Below, piece after piece: positions 42,277 to 50,436 of a stretch of DNA of 64,000 bases. The translations under genes were made by a program, and so were the position numbers. Location: positions 1 to 64,000 of the forward strand of contig OZ223195.1 in assembly GCA_965140355.1 (NCBI GenBank). The letters run 5' to 3'. Under the pieces are notes generated by a model, which did not search any database, was not told where the DNA came from, and saw only the letters and a list, made by a program, of their open reading frames with translations. Position 1 is the first letter of the stretch. Every line of letters starts with the position of its first letter. Source of the DNA: Acetobacterium sp965140355 (GTDB lineage Bacteria; Bacillota; Clostridia; Eubacteriales; Eubacteriaceae).

Positions 42277-45222
42277 ATGAAAAAAACTTGGACGCTTCGA
42301 AGGCAGCTAAACGTTATGCTGGCATTGATTGTTATTTTTCAGAGTTTGGCATTGGTTTTTGCATTATGGGTCTCTCAAGTATATTATTTATTGGACGCAG
42401 AAGCAGTCCGATTGCTTAACAATACAACTGAAAATCGTGCACAGACGTTTGATTTTACAGTTGGTCAGATGATTGGTAGCATGGTTACTGAGAACGAAAA
42501 TCTAGATAAAAAATTAGTTAGTTTGGCTAAAGAAAATGGGGAATCGACTGAAAGTTTATATTTTGATAATGATTTATATAATCAGGTAGCTTTGACGGCG
42601 AGTAAGTCGCTTGTTTCTATTTTAAACCAAAATCACGTTACGGGAGCATTTTTTATTCTTAATGGCTCCAATGCTAATAAAGAGAATAGTCAGGCTCATT
42701 CAGCGATATATATCCGTGATTCGACACCAAATATACAGGATTCGACAAATTTTATAATGGAAATTGGCCCAACTGCGATTGCCAAAGAATATCAGATCGC
42801 AACTAGCATTGGATGGAATCTTGATCTTCAGGAGAATAACGATAATGACTATTTTGATTTTTATGAAAAGCCAATTTGGGCAGCTTCGGAATATAAAGGA
42901 TCTGAAATGGAGCGATATGGTTATTGGTCTAAGCCGAAAGACATCTTAAATGATAATCAAGAGGTGGTATGTTATACGTTGCCTGTTTTAAATGAAAATG
43001 GTCAAGGATACGGAGTTATTGGGATCGAAATTGATTTATCTTATTTTTCGCAATATTATCTACCGGATTCAGACTTGCTTTATGATAATAGCTTTTATGC
43101 GATTGCCGGAATGACTGACAATACATTGGATCTTGACTGGTTTATTCCCAGTGGAGTACTAGCTAAAGCAAATTTGCAAAATAACCAACAGTTAGAATTA
43201 AAAACTTTGAAAAATGAAGGGATTTTTGAAACCTCGCTGAATAAGTTGGGAACGATGTACGCATCTGTGCGAAAATTAAAAGTATATAGTGACAATTCGC
43301 CATTTGTTGATCAAAATTGGTCAATAGCATGTTTTGTACCCCGTAATGTTTTAAGAGAAAATTCTGCATCGGTTCGCGAAAAATTGATTTACAGCATAGT
43401 TGCAACAACATTCACGGCATTTACTGCGGTTTTCATTTTGGTTTATTTTTTCACGCGAAAAATTTCACGATTGTCGAAATATGTCCGTAATCTTTCGCCA
43501 TACGATGAAATCCATTTTAAACCAACGGGAATGCGTGAGATTGATGATTTGACAACGGCACTGCAATTGCTTAATTTAAGTTTGATGAATGTTTCCAAAA
43601 CGACGTCGAAAATACTTGAATTAAGTTTACTACCGATTGGCGGTTATGAGGTTTTCGAGGACAGTAAATTTGTCATTTTGACGGATTTTTTATATTGGTT
43701 ACTGCATATAGATCCGGGGACTCAGATTTCCCAAAATGATTGGTCGCACTATCATAACAAATTAACCTTACATCCTATGGAAGATCATCAGGACATTTAT
43801 GAATATTATGATGAATACACCGAGAAACAACTGTGGTTACGTATTTTAGAGGCTAAACAGCCCAGTGGTTTAGTTGGCGTTGTTTTAGATGTGACCAATG
43901 AGATTAAAGAAAATCGTCGATTAGCCAACGAATTAGACTTTGATGCGTTAACGCATTTATCAAGTAATTTGGCTTTAAAACGAGAAGTCAAACGAAAATT
44001 GAAAGAAAAGCCAGATGAAATTGGGGCGATGGTTTTTATCGATCTTGATAATTTAAAATATATCAATGATAATTTTGGTCATGATGTTGGCGATCGGCTA
44101 ATTATTCGTGCTAGCGAAGTATTTCGGTATTTTGAAAAATATCAGGGAATCATTTCGCGAATATCAGGAGATGAATTTGCCATTTATTTGCATGGCTATC
44201 AAGATCAGGATGAACTGCGTAAGGTTATTAATGAACTATATAAATATAGCGAAACATTTTCAATCAATACACCAGATGGTGAGAATGTTCGGATTCGTTT
44301 TTCGGCTGGGGTGGCCTGGTATCCGCAAGATGCCGATAACGTAACTGATCTGTTAAAACTTTCTGATTTTGCAATGTATGAAGCAAAACACAAGAAAAAA
44401 GGCTGTTTGTTTGAATTTAATCGAGATTATTATCTGCAAATGTCATATTTGTTAGAAAATCGCGAAGCTATTAATCGTCTCTTGGATGAACAATTGATTC
44501 GCTTTGCTTTTCAGCCAATCGTTGATTTAAAAACTGGTGAATTTATTGCTTATGAGGCGTTAATGCGACCTTTACTTGATAATTTTAAAAATCCCAAAGA
44601 AATTTTAGCAGTTGCGGCCGCACAGTCAAAATTAGCACAATTGGAAAGGATGATCATTTTAATGGCATTTCAGACAATTGATGAACACGCCAATGAAATT
44701 GGTGATCGGACGATATTTATAAACAGTATTCCCAGCCAAATATTAAACGATGAAGATCATTTGATGCTTGAGCGCCGTTATGGTCAGTTTTTCAAAAGCA
44801 TCGTATTAGAAGTGACTGAAGAAGAAAATGTTAATATGGCTAATCTTAATAATAAAGTGAAGTTATTTAAAAAACATGGGGCCCGTATTGCAGTGGACGA
44901 TTTTGGCAGCGGTTATTCGAATGAGGTTCGGATTCTTTCATTATTGCCGGATATCATAAAAATAGATATTGAAATGATTCAAGGAATTCACAGTAATAGT
45001 GATAAGCAAAACTTAGTTGCTAATTTGATCGACTTTTGTCATAAAAAAGGGGTCAAGGTTGTAGCTGAAGGAATTGAAGAGTCAAGCGATCTTGAGACCG
45101 TTATTCTGATGGGGGTTGATTATGCTCAAGGGTTTTACATTGGACGGCCGTTATTTGAATTTTCAAAAACGAATAGCAGCTTAAAAAAGAAAATTCTTGA
45201 TTTGCAAAAAAACAAATCATAG
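42277..45222 (+). CDS. Membrane Cache sensor with GGDEF and EAL domains
   Basis: The 981-residue protein has a membrane helix (about 13-33), a large external sensor of Cache type (about 34-365), a second membrane helix (about 368-392) and a HAMP-like or PAS-like linker (about 395-545). The GGDEF domain has DFDALTHLSSNLALK, FIDLDNLKYINDNFGHDVG and ISGDEFAIY near residue 630 (SGDEF variant). The EAL domain has FIAYEALMRPL near residue 758, INSIPSQIL, LEVTEEE, VDDFGSGYSN and VAEGIEE. SGDEF enzymes can be active, and the EAL residues are retained, so the direction of c-di-GMP turnover cannot be decided. It follows the solute-binding lipoprotein gene, its likely partner. Confidence 0.92.
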   Translation: MKKTWTLRRQLNVMLALIVIFQSLALVFALWVSQVYYLLDAEAVRLLNNTTENRAQTFDFTVGQMIGSMVTENENLDKKLVSLAKENGESTESLYFDNDLYNQVALTASKSLVSILNQNHVTGAFFILNGSNANKENSQAHSAIYIRDSTPNIQDSTNFIMEIGPTAIAKEYQIATSIGWNLDLQENNDNDYFDFYEKPIWAASEYKGSEMERYGYWSKPKDILNDNQEVVCYTLPVLNENGQGYGVIGIEIDLSYFSQYYLPDSDLLYDNSFYAIAGMTDNTLDLDWFIPSGVLAKANLQNNQQLELKTLKNEGIFETSLNKLGTMYASVRKLKVYSDNSPFVDQNWSIACFVPRNVLRENSASVREKLIYSIVATTFTAFTAVFILVYFFTRKISRLSKYVRNLSPYDEIHFKPTGMREIDDLTTALQLLNLSLMNVSKTTSKILELSLLPIGGYEVFEDSKFVILTDFLYWLLHIDPGTQISQNDWSHYHNKLTLHPMEDHQDIYEYYDEYTEKQLWLRILEAKQPSGLVGVVLDVTNEIKENRRLANELDFDALTHLSSNLALKREVKRKLKEKPDEIGAMVFIDLDNLKYINDNFGHDVGDRLIIRASEVFRYFEKYQGIISRISGDEFAIYLHGYQDQDELRKVINELYKYSETFSINTPDGENVRIRFSAGVAWYPQDADNVTDLLKLSDFAMYEAKHKKKGCLFEFNRDYYLQMSYLLENREAINRLLDEQLIRFAFQPIVDLKTGEFIAYEALMRPLLDNFKNPKEILAVAAAQSKLAQLERMIILMAFQTIDEHANEIGDRTIFINSIPSQILNDEDHLMLERRYGQFFKSIVLEVTEEENVNMANLNNKVKLFKKHGARIAVDDFGSGYSNEVRILSLLPDIIKIDIEMIQGIHSNSDKQNLVANLIDFCHKKGVKVVAEGIEESSDLETVILMGVDYAQGFYIGRPLFEFSKTNSSLKKKILDLQKNKS

Positions 45223-45311
45223 TAGCATTGAAATTGAATGGTTAAATTAAAAAAGATTTAAAAGCAGAAGCATCATCGTAAAATAAATAAACATACAGAA
45301 AAGAGGACGTT

Positions 45312-45620
45312 ATGAAAATAAACTACCAACATGAATCAGAAGGCAAACGCGTTGCCGCATATTGGAATAACCAAGAAGTTGGAGAATGTGCTTATTCACA
45401 AAATGGGCCAAAATGTTGGATTATTAATCACACTTATGTCAAACCAGAGTTTCGAGGAAATAAAATTGCGGTTAAGTTGGTCGAAAATATGGTTGAAATT
45501 GCCAAAGCAAACCAAGTTAAAATTATTCCGCTTTGCCCGTTTGCGTTTAATGAATTTTCAAGAAAAGAGGCATATCATGAAATGAATTATGTTGGTGACT
45601 CAAAAGAAATGACAGACTAG
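45312..45620 (+). CDS. Small GNAT-fold acetyltransferase (YjdJ/Gtn-like)
   Basis: The 102-residue protein is a minimal GNAT of the YjdJ type: YWNNQEVGECAYSQ, WIINHTYVKPEFRGNKIAVKLVENMVE with the acetyl-CoA-binding RGxxIAxxL pattern, and IIPLCPFAFNEF. Such short proteins lack the N-terminal part of larger GNATs, and their substrates are mostly unknown. GAGGACG precedes the ATG. A larger GNAT gene follows after 78 bp. Confidence 0.8.
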   Translation: MKINYQHESEGKRVAAYWNNQEVGECAYSQNGPKCWIINHTYVKPEFRGNKIAVKLVENMVEIAKANQVKIIPLCPFAFNEFSRKEAYHEMNYVGDSKEMTD

Positions 45621-45698
45621 TAACCGTCTTCAGATTAAAAAATTAATATTTAACGGCACTTTGGCAAAAAAATATAATAATGAAAGGATGACGTCAAA

Positions 45699-46163
45699 AT
45701 GGCAACCATTATCTATCGAATCGGAGATGAATCCATGTTGGATGAAATAAAAAACCTCTGGGAAGCGCTAAACCAACATCATGGAAATGTTTCAGAAAAC
45801 TTTAAATCTAATTATGCTAATTTTTCATTTGAATCACGAAAAAGAAATTTATTGATGAAAGCTAAAAATGGCAAATTACGTATTGAAATGGCGGTTGATC
45901 AGGAAACAATGAAAACAGTAGCCTATTGTATTGCCCGAGTTGAGTTTTCTGGTGAGGCTGAAATGGAGTCGTTATTTGTACATGAGACATATCGGGGGTT
46001 AAGGCTGGGCGAAAACTTATTAAGCAATGCGATTAATTGGATGGACGAAATGGGTGCTCACACTAAAACGGTATCGGTTGCGGTGGGCAATGAACAGGCT
46101 TTTGACTTTTATAAGCGTTTTGGATTTTATCCCAGAAAAACACAATTGGAACAGGTTAAATAA
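45699..46163 (+). CDS. GNAT family N-acetyltransferase
   Basis: The 154-residue protein has the full GNAT core: MLDEIKNLWEALNQHHG at the N-terminus, a beta-strand VAYCIARVEFSG, then ESLFVHETYRGLRLGENLLSNAINWM with the Q/RxxGxG/A-type acetyl-CoA loop (RGLRLG), and VAVGNEQAFDFYKRFGFYP, the typical final motif. The acceptor is not predictable. GAAAGGATG precedes the ATG. The last codons lie in a hairpin (46143-46177) facing the convergent rsmH gene. Confidence 0.85.
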   Translation: MATIIYRIGDESMLDEIKNLWEALNQHHGNVSENFKSNYANFSFESRKRNLLMKAKNGKLRIEMAVDQETMKTVAYCIARVEFSGEAEMESLFVHETYRGLRLGENLLSNAINWMDEMGAHTKTVSVAVGNEQAFDFYKRFGFYPRKTQLEQVK

Positions 46164-46177
46164 AGCTGTTCCAATTG
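46143..46177. terminator. Hairpin at the end of the GNAT gene
   Basis: CAATTGGAACAG (46143-46154) pairs perfectly with 46166-46177. The GNAT stop codon is in the loop. There is no clear T tract, so terminator function is only likely. Confidence 0.5.
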
Positions 46178-46191
46178 CAGCAGCGAACGCA

Positions 46192-47238
46192 TTAAGCCTT
46201 AATGGCCCAACGTAATTTTGCCGAGCGGGCGCGGCCATTAGCATGACATTCTTCCGCTGATGGTCGAATCGGGCCGTCGATTTCATGATAGATTCCTTCG
46301 CGGAAAAACCGTTTAAAAGACTTTTTTACCAACCGATCTTCGCCAGAGTGAAAAGAAAGAATGGCCACTCGGCCACCGGGAGCAAGGACAGTGGGAAGTT
46401 TTTCTAAAAAATCATATAAAACTTCAAATTCATCATTGACATCGATTCGCAATGCTTGAAAGCAGCGTTGGCAGGTTTTTTTAAAGGCTTCTTTGCTGTT
46501 GCTTCCAGGAATAAATTTAAGGGCATTTTGGATAACTTCCTGGAGTTGTTTTGTCGTTATAATATCGTGGCCTTGTTTTCGCTGCGCAATAATTGCCGCA
46601 GCAATGGGGGCGGCATTCGGTTCGTCGGCATTTTCGATAAGCATGCCCTCCAATTCATCTTGGTGAATTGTTTTTAAGCGCTCAGCAGCAGAAAGACCTT
46701 TTTCAGGATTTAAACGCAGATCTAAAGGCCCGTCATTTTTAAATGAAAAACCCCGGTCAGGATTGTCTATCTGCATCGAGGAGACCCCTAAATCTGCCAA
46801 TACAAAATCCAATGGACCAGATTCTGCTACGATTTTATCGATATCAGAAAAGTTCATTTGTTTAATCGTTAAAATTTTGGCGCCATAACCTAAGGATTCC
46901 AAACGTTTTTGAGTGCGTGGTAATTCTAGCGGATCCACGTCAGTGGCATATAAATGTCCCTGTGAATTTAAGCACTTCAACAATTCTTGAGCATGTCCGC
47001 CAAAACCCAGAGTCGCATCTAAGCCAATTTGTCCAGGCGTAATCTGCAGGAATGCTATTATTTCTTTGACGCAGATGGAACGGTGCATGCCTGCAGGCGT
47101 ACTGCCTTTGCGGATTACTTTTTCAACTGTTTCGGTATATTTATCCGGTTGTAGCTCTTTGTACTTTTCTTTGTAGGTTTTGGGATGCGTGCCTTTATAA
47201 CGAGGCCGTCTGGTGTGTTTTTGTTCTTCGTTAGTCAT
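46192..47238 (-). CDS. rsmH: 16S rRNA (cytosine-1402-N4)-methyltransferase RsmH
   Basis: The 348-residue protein matches RsmH (MraW). It shows GSTPAGMHRSICVKE, LDATLGFGGHAQELLK (the S-adenosylmethionine loop), LYATDVDPLELPR, DFVLADLGVSSMQID, RGFSFKNDGPLDLR and GRVAILSFHSGEDRLVK near the C-terminus. It N4-methylates C1402 of 16S rRNA in the decoding centre. An N-terminal extension of about 40 basic residues (TRRPRYKGTHPKTYKEKYKE) precedes the usual start. RsmH is normally in the division-cell-wall cluster, but no such genes flank it here, so this may be a second copy. A ribosome site AAGGGAG precedes the ATG. Confidence 0.93.
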   Translation of the reverse strand: MTNEEQKHTRRPRYKGTHPKTYKEKYKELQPDKYTETVEKVIRKGSTPAGMHRSICVKEIIAFLQITPGQIGLDATLGFGGHAQELLKCLNSQGHLYATDVDPLELPRTQKRLESLGYGAKILTIKQMNFSDIDKIVAESGPLDFVLADLGVSSMQIDNPDRGFSFKNDGPLDLRLNPEKGLSAAERLKTIHQDELEGMLIENADEPNAAPIAAAIIAQRKQGHDIITTKQLQEVIQNALKFIPGSNSKEAFKKTCQRCFQALRIDVNDEFEVLYDFLEKLPTVLAPGGRVAILSFHSGEDRLVKKSFKRFFREGIYHEIDGPIRPSAEECHANGRARSAKLRWAIKA

Positions 47239-47449
47239 TGCATTTCTCCCTTTTCAGATCCTTCGTGATATTGCAACGTGACCATGAATTTATATCAAAT
47301 TTTGTTTTCATATTTTCTCCATCATTTTGTCGTTTTATAGTGATATGATACCAAATACAGTTGATAAAAGCAAACCTCGCCAGACTGGAATTTAAGATAT
47401 CTAACATTGATTAAGTTTCAATAAAAAAAATTAAAAAAGGAGCGTGCTT

Positions 47450-48061
47450 TTGAAACCTAAAATAATTTTAGCCAGTCAGTCACCAAGAAGAGAAGAACTT
47501 TTAAAACGAGTAGTAAAAGAGTTCGAAACGCAAGCAGCCGCCATTGATGAAAAAAGAATTGAACGGATTGTTTTAAATAACAGCACTGACGATTTTATGA
47601 TGACGGTAAAAACCCTTGTTATGGAACTTGCATCAAGAAAGGCCAAAGTCATTCAAAAGATCAACCGTCGGGCACTGGTTATTGGGGCGGATACCATCGT
47701 GGTTCTAGACAATCAAATATTAGGAAAACCTGAAGATGAGATCGAAGCTTATCATATGATCAAGAAACTGGCGGGAAATACCCATCAGGTATTAACTGGT
47801 GTCAGCATCAGGTATGGGAATAGTGAAGATTGTTTTGTTTCAGTTTCCAAGATTAAGTTTTATGAATGGGATCACCAAATGCAATATGAAGCGGCGGCCT
47901 ATGTGGAATCGGGGAAGGCAATGGATAAAGCGGGGGCCTATGGTATTCAGGAAGAAGCCGGACTATGGGTCAAGTGGATCAAAGGGGATTATAACAATAT
48001 TGTCGGCCTTCCTATTGCTAAACTCAATAAACGGCTCAATAAATTGTTAAAGCGTTTGTAA
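47450..48061 (+). CDS. maf: Maf-type nucleoside triphosphate pyrophosphatase
   Basis: The protein of about 203 residues has the Maf motifs LASQSPRREELLKR near the start, AAIDEKRI, VIGADTIVVLD with the catalytic Asp, LGKPEDEIEAYHMIKKLAGNTHQVLTGV (positions about 88-115), and KAGAYGIQEEAGLWVKWIKGDY. Maf proteins hydrolyse dTTP/UTP or modified nucleotides to monophosphates and influence septum formation. TTG 47450 lies 7 nt from AAAGGAG (47436-47442), whereas GTG 47444 is too close. The gene converges on the permease gene with an adjacent stop. Confidence 0.92.
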   Translation: MKPKIILASQSPRREELLKRVVKEFETQAAAIDEKRIERIVLNNSTDDFMMTVKTLVMELASRKAKVIQKINRRALVIGADTIVVLDNQILGKPEDEIEAYHMIKKLAGNTHQVLTGVSIRYGNSEDCFVSVSKIKFYEWDHQMQYEAAAYVESGKAMDKAGAYGIQEEAGLWVKWIKGDYNNIVGLPIAKLNKRLNKLLKRL

Positions 48062-48799
48062 TTAATGCCGATCATAAAAGTGAATAATCGCAGCAGGACA
48101 TTTTTCAATAGCGTTTTTGATATCAAGACGCTCGTCATTAGCGATCACTTGGCTGATGACTTCCGCTTTTTTGTTGACAAGACGAAAATGATGAGGAGCA
48201 ACTTTAGTACAGATACCACAGCCGAGACAATAATCCGGTTCCAGCGTAAGGACTTCTTCTTTTAATAAAGATCCATCTAGTGCGTCGTTTGGTACATCTC
48301 GGGGTTTAACAAGTTTAGCTGTGATAAAGCCCATCAGGAAAATAGCAATGGTTGTCAAAATCCAGCGGAAAATCATAAATTCAGGGCCCAGAAACTTATT
48401 TTCGGTAATCAACATTGGGATTTTAATTACAGCCCAAGTTGACAATATAATAACAACATTAGCGATACTGGCACCTTTGTTTAAAAGCATCTTACAAACC
48501 GGAAATGCGGCGTAGATCGGACCGGCGGAAAAACTGCCTAACAAAAAGGCGAAAATAGAACCTTTAATTCCGGCATGGCTGCCAAAAGCATTTTCGATGG
48601 TTTTTCTTGGAACCCAGGCAGTAATGAGGGAGGTCAATAAAAGAATCACAGGCATGATCATCAGCATTTCTTTCAAATAATACCAGGTATTCCCTAATGA
48701 CTGAAAAAATTTATTCGGCATCAAGATTGCTACAACAGTATACGCGACAAGAACGAGAACTAAAAATTTATTATTTTTGATAATCGTTTGAATCTTCAT
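48062..48799 (-). CDS. Permease subunit with C-terminal 4Fe-4S ferredoxin domain
   Basis: The 245-residue protein has about five membrane helices of the YraQ/DUF318 permease type (WVPRKTIENAFGSHAGIKGS, LGSFSAGPIYAAFPVCKMLL, STWAVIKIPML) and then a soluble tail with LEPDYCLGCGICTKVAP and IEKCPAAI. Three cysteines spaced C-x2-C-x2-C plus a distant one bind a single 4Fe-4S cluster. A ferredoxin fused to such a permease suggests redox gating or electron-coupled transport. The start overlaps the upstream permease half (TAATG), so both halves form one transporter. The substrate is unknown, and metalloids or thiol compounds are possible. Confidence 0.75.
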   Translation of the reverse strand: MKIQTIIKNNKFLVLVLVAYTVVAILMPNKFFQSLGNTWYYLKEMLMIMPVILLLTSLITAWVPRKTIENAFGSHAGIKGSIFAFLLGSFSAGPIYAAFPVCKMLLNKGASIANVVIILSTWAVIKIPMLITENKFLGPEFMIFRWILTTIAIFLMGFITAKLVKPRDVPNDALDGSLLKEEVLTLEPDYCLGCGICTKVAPHHFRLVNKKAEVISQVIANDERLDIKNAIEKCPAAIIHFYDRH

Positions 48800-49281
48800 T
48801 ATAAAATAACCCCCATTGTTAATGCAATCAAAATGGCAAAACCAAAACTTAGTAAATTTCGAACCAATGTGAATTTAAGTCCAAACTCTCTTTTTTCCAG
48901 CGGAAAGGTTACGATGCCGACCATCGTAAGAGTCGTTAAAAAGGCTACAATTGGAATCAGGTTGGCACCGGCATCTAAAAGGGAACCAACAAGTGGAAAA
49001 GCGACAAAAGCTGGAATCAACGTGATGCTGCCAACCAATGAAAAAACGAGAGTCGAGATTAGCACATTGGATTGCCCAATATATAATCTAATGGTTTCTG
49101 GTGGAACAAAGGTCAGGATTAAGCCAATCAATAGTAATATTCCAATGATATCTCCGGCGATGCCTTTCATCATGCCGCCTGACTGTCGCACCGCTGCAAT
49201 GGTTTTTGATTTGTCTTTTTTTAGAGAAAAAATTAACCAGGCAATTGTAACGATCCAAAAGAATGCTGTAAAAATATCCAA
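48799..49281 (-). CDS. Permease subunit (YraQ/DUF318-like half transporter)
   Basis: The 160-residue membrane protein has four or five helices with IAGDIIGILLLIGLILTFVPPETIRLYIG (positions about 41-70), GSITLIPAFVAFPLVGSLLDAGA and TLTMVGIVTFPLE, which mirror the motifs of the downstream half (FPVCKMLLNKG). The two genes overlap by TAATG, giving a split permease. GGAGGTT precedes the ATG. A Crp/Fnr-type regulator is transcribed divergently 149 bp away, so it probably controls this transporter. Confidence 0.75.
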   Translation of the reverse strand: MDIFTAFFWIVTIAWLIFSLKKDKSKTIAAVRQSGGMMKGIAGDIIGILLLIGLILTFVPPETIRLYIGQSNVLISTLVFSLVGSITLIPAFVAFPLVGSLLDAGANLIPIVAFLTTLTMVGIVTFPLEKREFGLKFTLVRNLLSFGFAILIALTMGVIL

Positions 49282-49429
49282 TTTTCAACCTCCGTATTTA
49301 AATTTTATATAGGTAATAATGAATTTAAAATATTTTCTCAAATAGACACAAAAGGCGGCTTCTAATGTGTGATTTTTAATAGTATACTGTATTTTATCCT
49401 AAAAAAAGTTACCGAAGTAACGAATAGGG

Positions 49430-50125
49430 GTGTTTTTTATTAAACAACAAGAGGTTATTCAACAAATCATCGACCATTATCTCTTTAGTGGATTTACCGA
49501 AGCAACGCTGAATCCGTTTTTTCTGACGCATCGCTATGTAATCCGTAAGTATAAAAAAGATCAGATCATTCATTTGCAAAATGAACGTTGTGATGGGATG
49601 GATATCATTCAAGTTGGACAGGTTTCGGTTCAAAATTTAGATGAAAACGGAAATATTTTAGTAATCAATGTATTTCATCAGGGTGACATATTGGGTGCTA
49701 ATCTCTTGTTTTCAACAAGAAATCATTATCCGATGACCGTTGTAGCGCAATCAGAGGTATTGCTCCTTCAATTGAATAGAGAACTCATTTTGGATTTGTG
49801 TCAGGCAAACAGAGGATTTATGATTGGTTTAATGACGGAAATTTCTGATCGGACCCTAATTCTTACTGATAAAATAAATGCGATTTCATTAAAAAGCATC
49901 CGGAGATGTATTATCGATTTTCTAAACTATGAGTTTAGATTTCAAAAAAATTCAGTTATTCGACTCCCCTTAACAAAAAAAGAGCTGGCTGAAAAATTCG
50001 GAATACAGCGATCATCATTAAGTAGAGAATTGAATAAAATGAGAAATGATGGGTTAATCGAGTTTGATTCAAGAAGTATTACCATTAAGGAGCTGAGTAT
50101 TATTGCTCAAGATATTAATCGTTAG
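49430..50125 (+). CDS. Crp/Fnr-family transcriptional regulator
   Basis: The protein of up to 231 residues has a cyclic-nucleotide-binding fold (YKKDQIIHLQNERCDGMDIIQVGQVSVQ, FHQGDILGANLLFS) and a C-terminal winged helix (LPLTKKELAEKFGIQRSSLSRELNKMRNDGLI). There is no N-terminal cysteine cluster as in FNR. A single Cys lies in the ligand domain. The start is uncertain: GTG 49430 overlaps the ribosome site AGGGGTG, and the best-spaced codon downstream is ATT 49439. The divergent split permease with ferredoxin domain is the likely target. A terminator hairpin at 50190 follows. Confidence 0.85.
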   Translation: MFFIKQQEVIQQIIDHYLFSGFTEATLNPFFLTHRYVIRKYKKDQIIHLQNERCDGMDIIQVGQVSVQNLDENGNILVINVFHQGDILGANLLFSTRNHYPMTVVAQSEVLLLQLNRELILDLCQANRGFMIGLMTEISDRTLILTDKINAISLKSIRRCIIDFLNYEFRFQKNSVIRLPLTKKELAEKFGIQRSSLSRELNKMRNDGLIEFDSRSITIKELSIIAQDINR

Positions 50126-50189
50126 ATCAGACTGAAGAAATGAATCACTTATTATAAAAAAATGATATTAAATGTTATTTAAAAATAAT

Positions 50190-50212
50190 AAACCCGCCAA
50201 TTAGGCGGGTTT
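50190..50212. terminator. Terminator hairpin, first copy
   Basis: AAACCCGCC and GGCGGGTTT form a 9-bp stem with a 5-nt loop. It ends the Crp/Fnr gene and is duplicated at 50390. Confidence 0.85.
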
Positions 50213-50220
50213 CCAGACTG

Positions 50221-50343
50221 TCAAAAAAGATAACGTCGTACCGACAATTGTTCGATCATGTTGTGTGCCTCAAGGCGAACAGTTGCCGCGAAAAGGCTAT
50301 CTTTAGCCAAAACTTTGCTTGCAACTGTACGAATTGCGTGCAT
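50221..50343 (-). other. Small open frame inside element copy A
   Basis: On the minus strand, ATG 50343 opens a 40-codon frame starting MHAIRTVASKVLAKDSLFAA and ending at TGA 50221. The corresponding position of copy B also opens with ATG (MHTIRTVAIKYLAKDSLL) and runs 28 codons. There is no good ribosome site, so it may be a by-product of the inverted repeat. Confidence 0.3.
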
Positions 50344-50389
50344 GCAACAGATTAACAATTGATCGGTACGGTCGTTTATTGACAACCTC

Positions 50390-50412
50390 AAACCCACCAA
50401 TCAGGCGGGTTT
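50390..50412. terminator. Terminator hairpin, second copy
   Basis: AAACCCACC and GGCGGGTTT pair with one A-C mismatch. It is followed by TTATTATTTT and lies just beyond the ene-reductase stop, so it ends that gene on the minus strand. Confidence 0.8.
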
Positions 50413-50436
50413 ATTATTTTTACAATTTGATGTATT

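Larger units (their letters stand above)
50190..50412. mobile_element. Terminator-targeting hairpin element, copy A (177 bp plus 23-bp duplication)
   Basis: A 177-bp core (50213-50389) is flanked by two copies of a 23-nt terminator hairpin, at 50190-50212 and 50390-50412, with two mismatches. The core is one long imperfect inverted repeat. Its outer ends share GTACCGA, CAATTGTT and TGTTG in inverted order, and its apex is GGCTATCTTTAGCC (50295-50308). The same core occurs in opposite orientation at 62205-62380. The pattern is that of a small non-autonomous element inserted into a rho-independent terminator with duplication of the hairpin. Confidence 0.75.

Noticed and set aside
48788..49312. 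Open frame of 174 codons on the plus strand opposite the split permease
   Set aside because: The minus-strand permease frame has conserved motifs, a ribosome site and coupling to its partner. The plus-strand frame has none.
50213..50389. Interpretation of the 177-bp core as a tRNA, riboswitch or ordinary regulatory RNA
   Set aside because: A second inverted copy in an unrelated context, each with duplicated terminator flanks, fits an inserted element better than a conserved regulatory RNA. An RNA role for the hairpin is not excluded.
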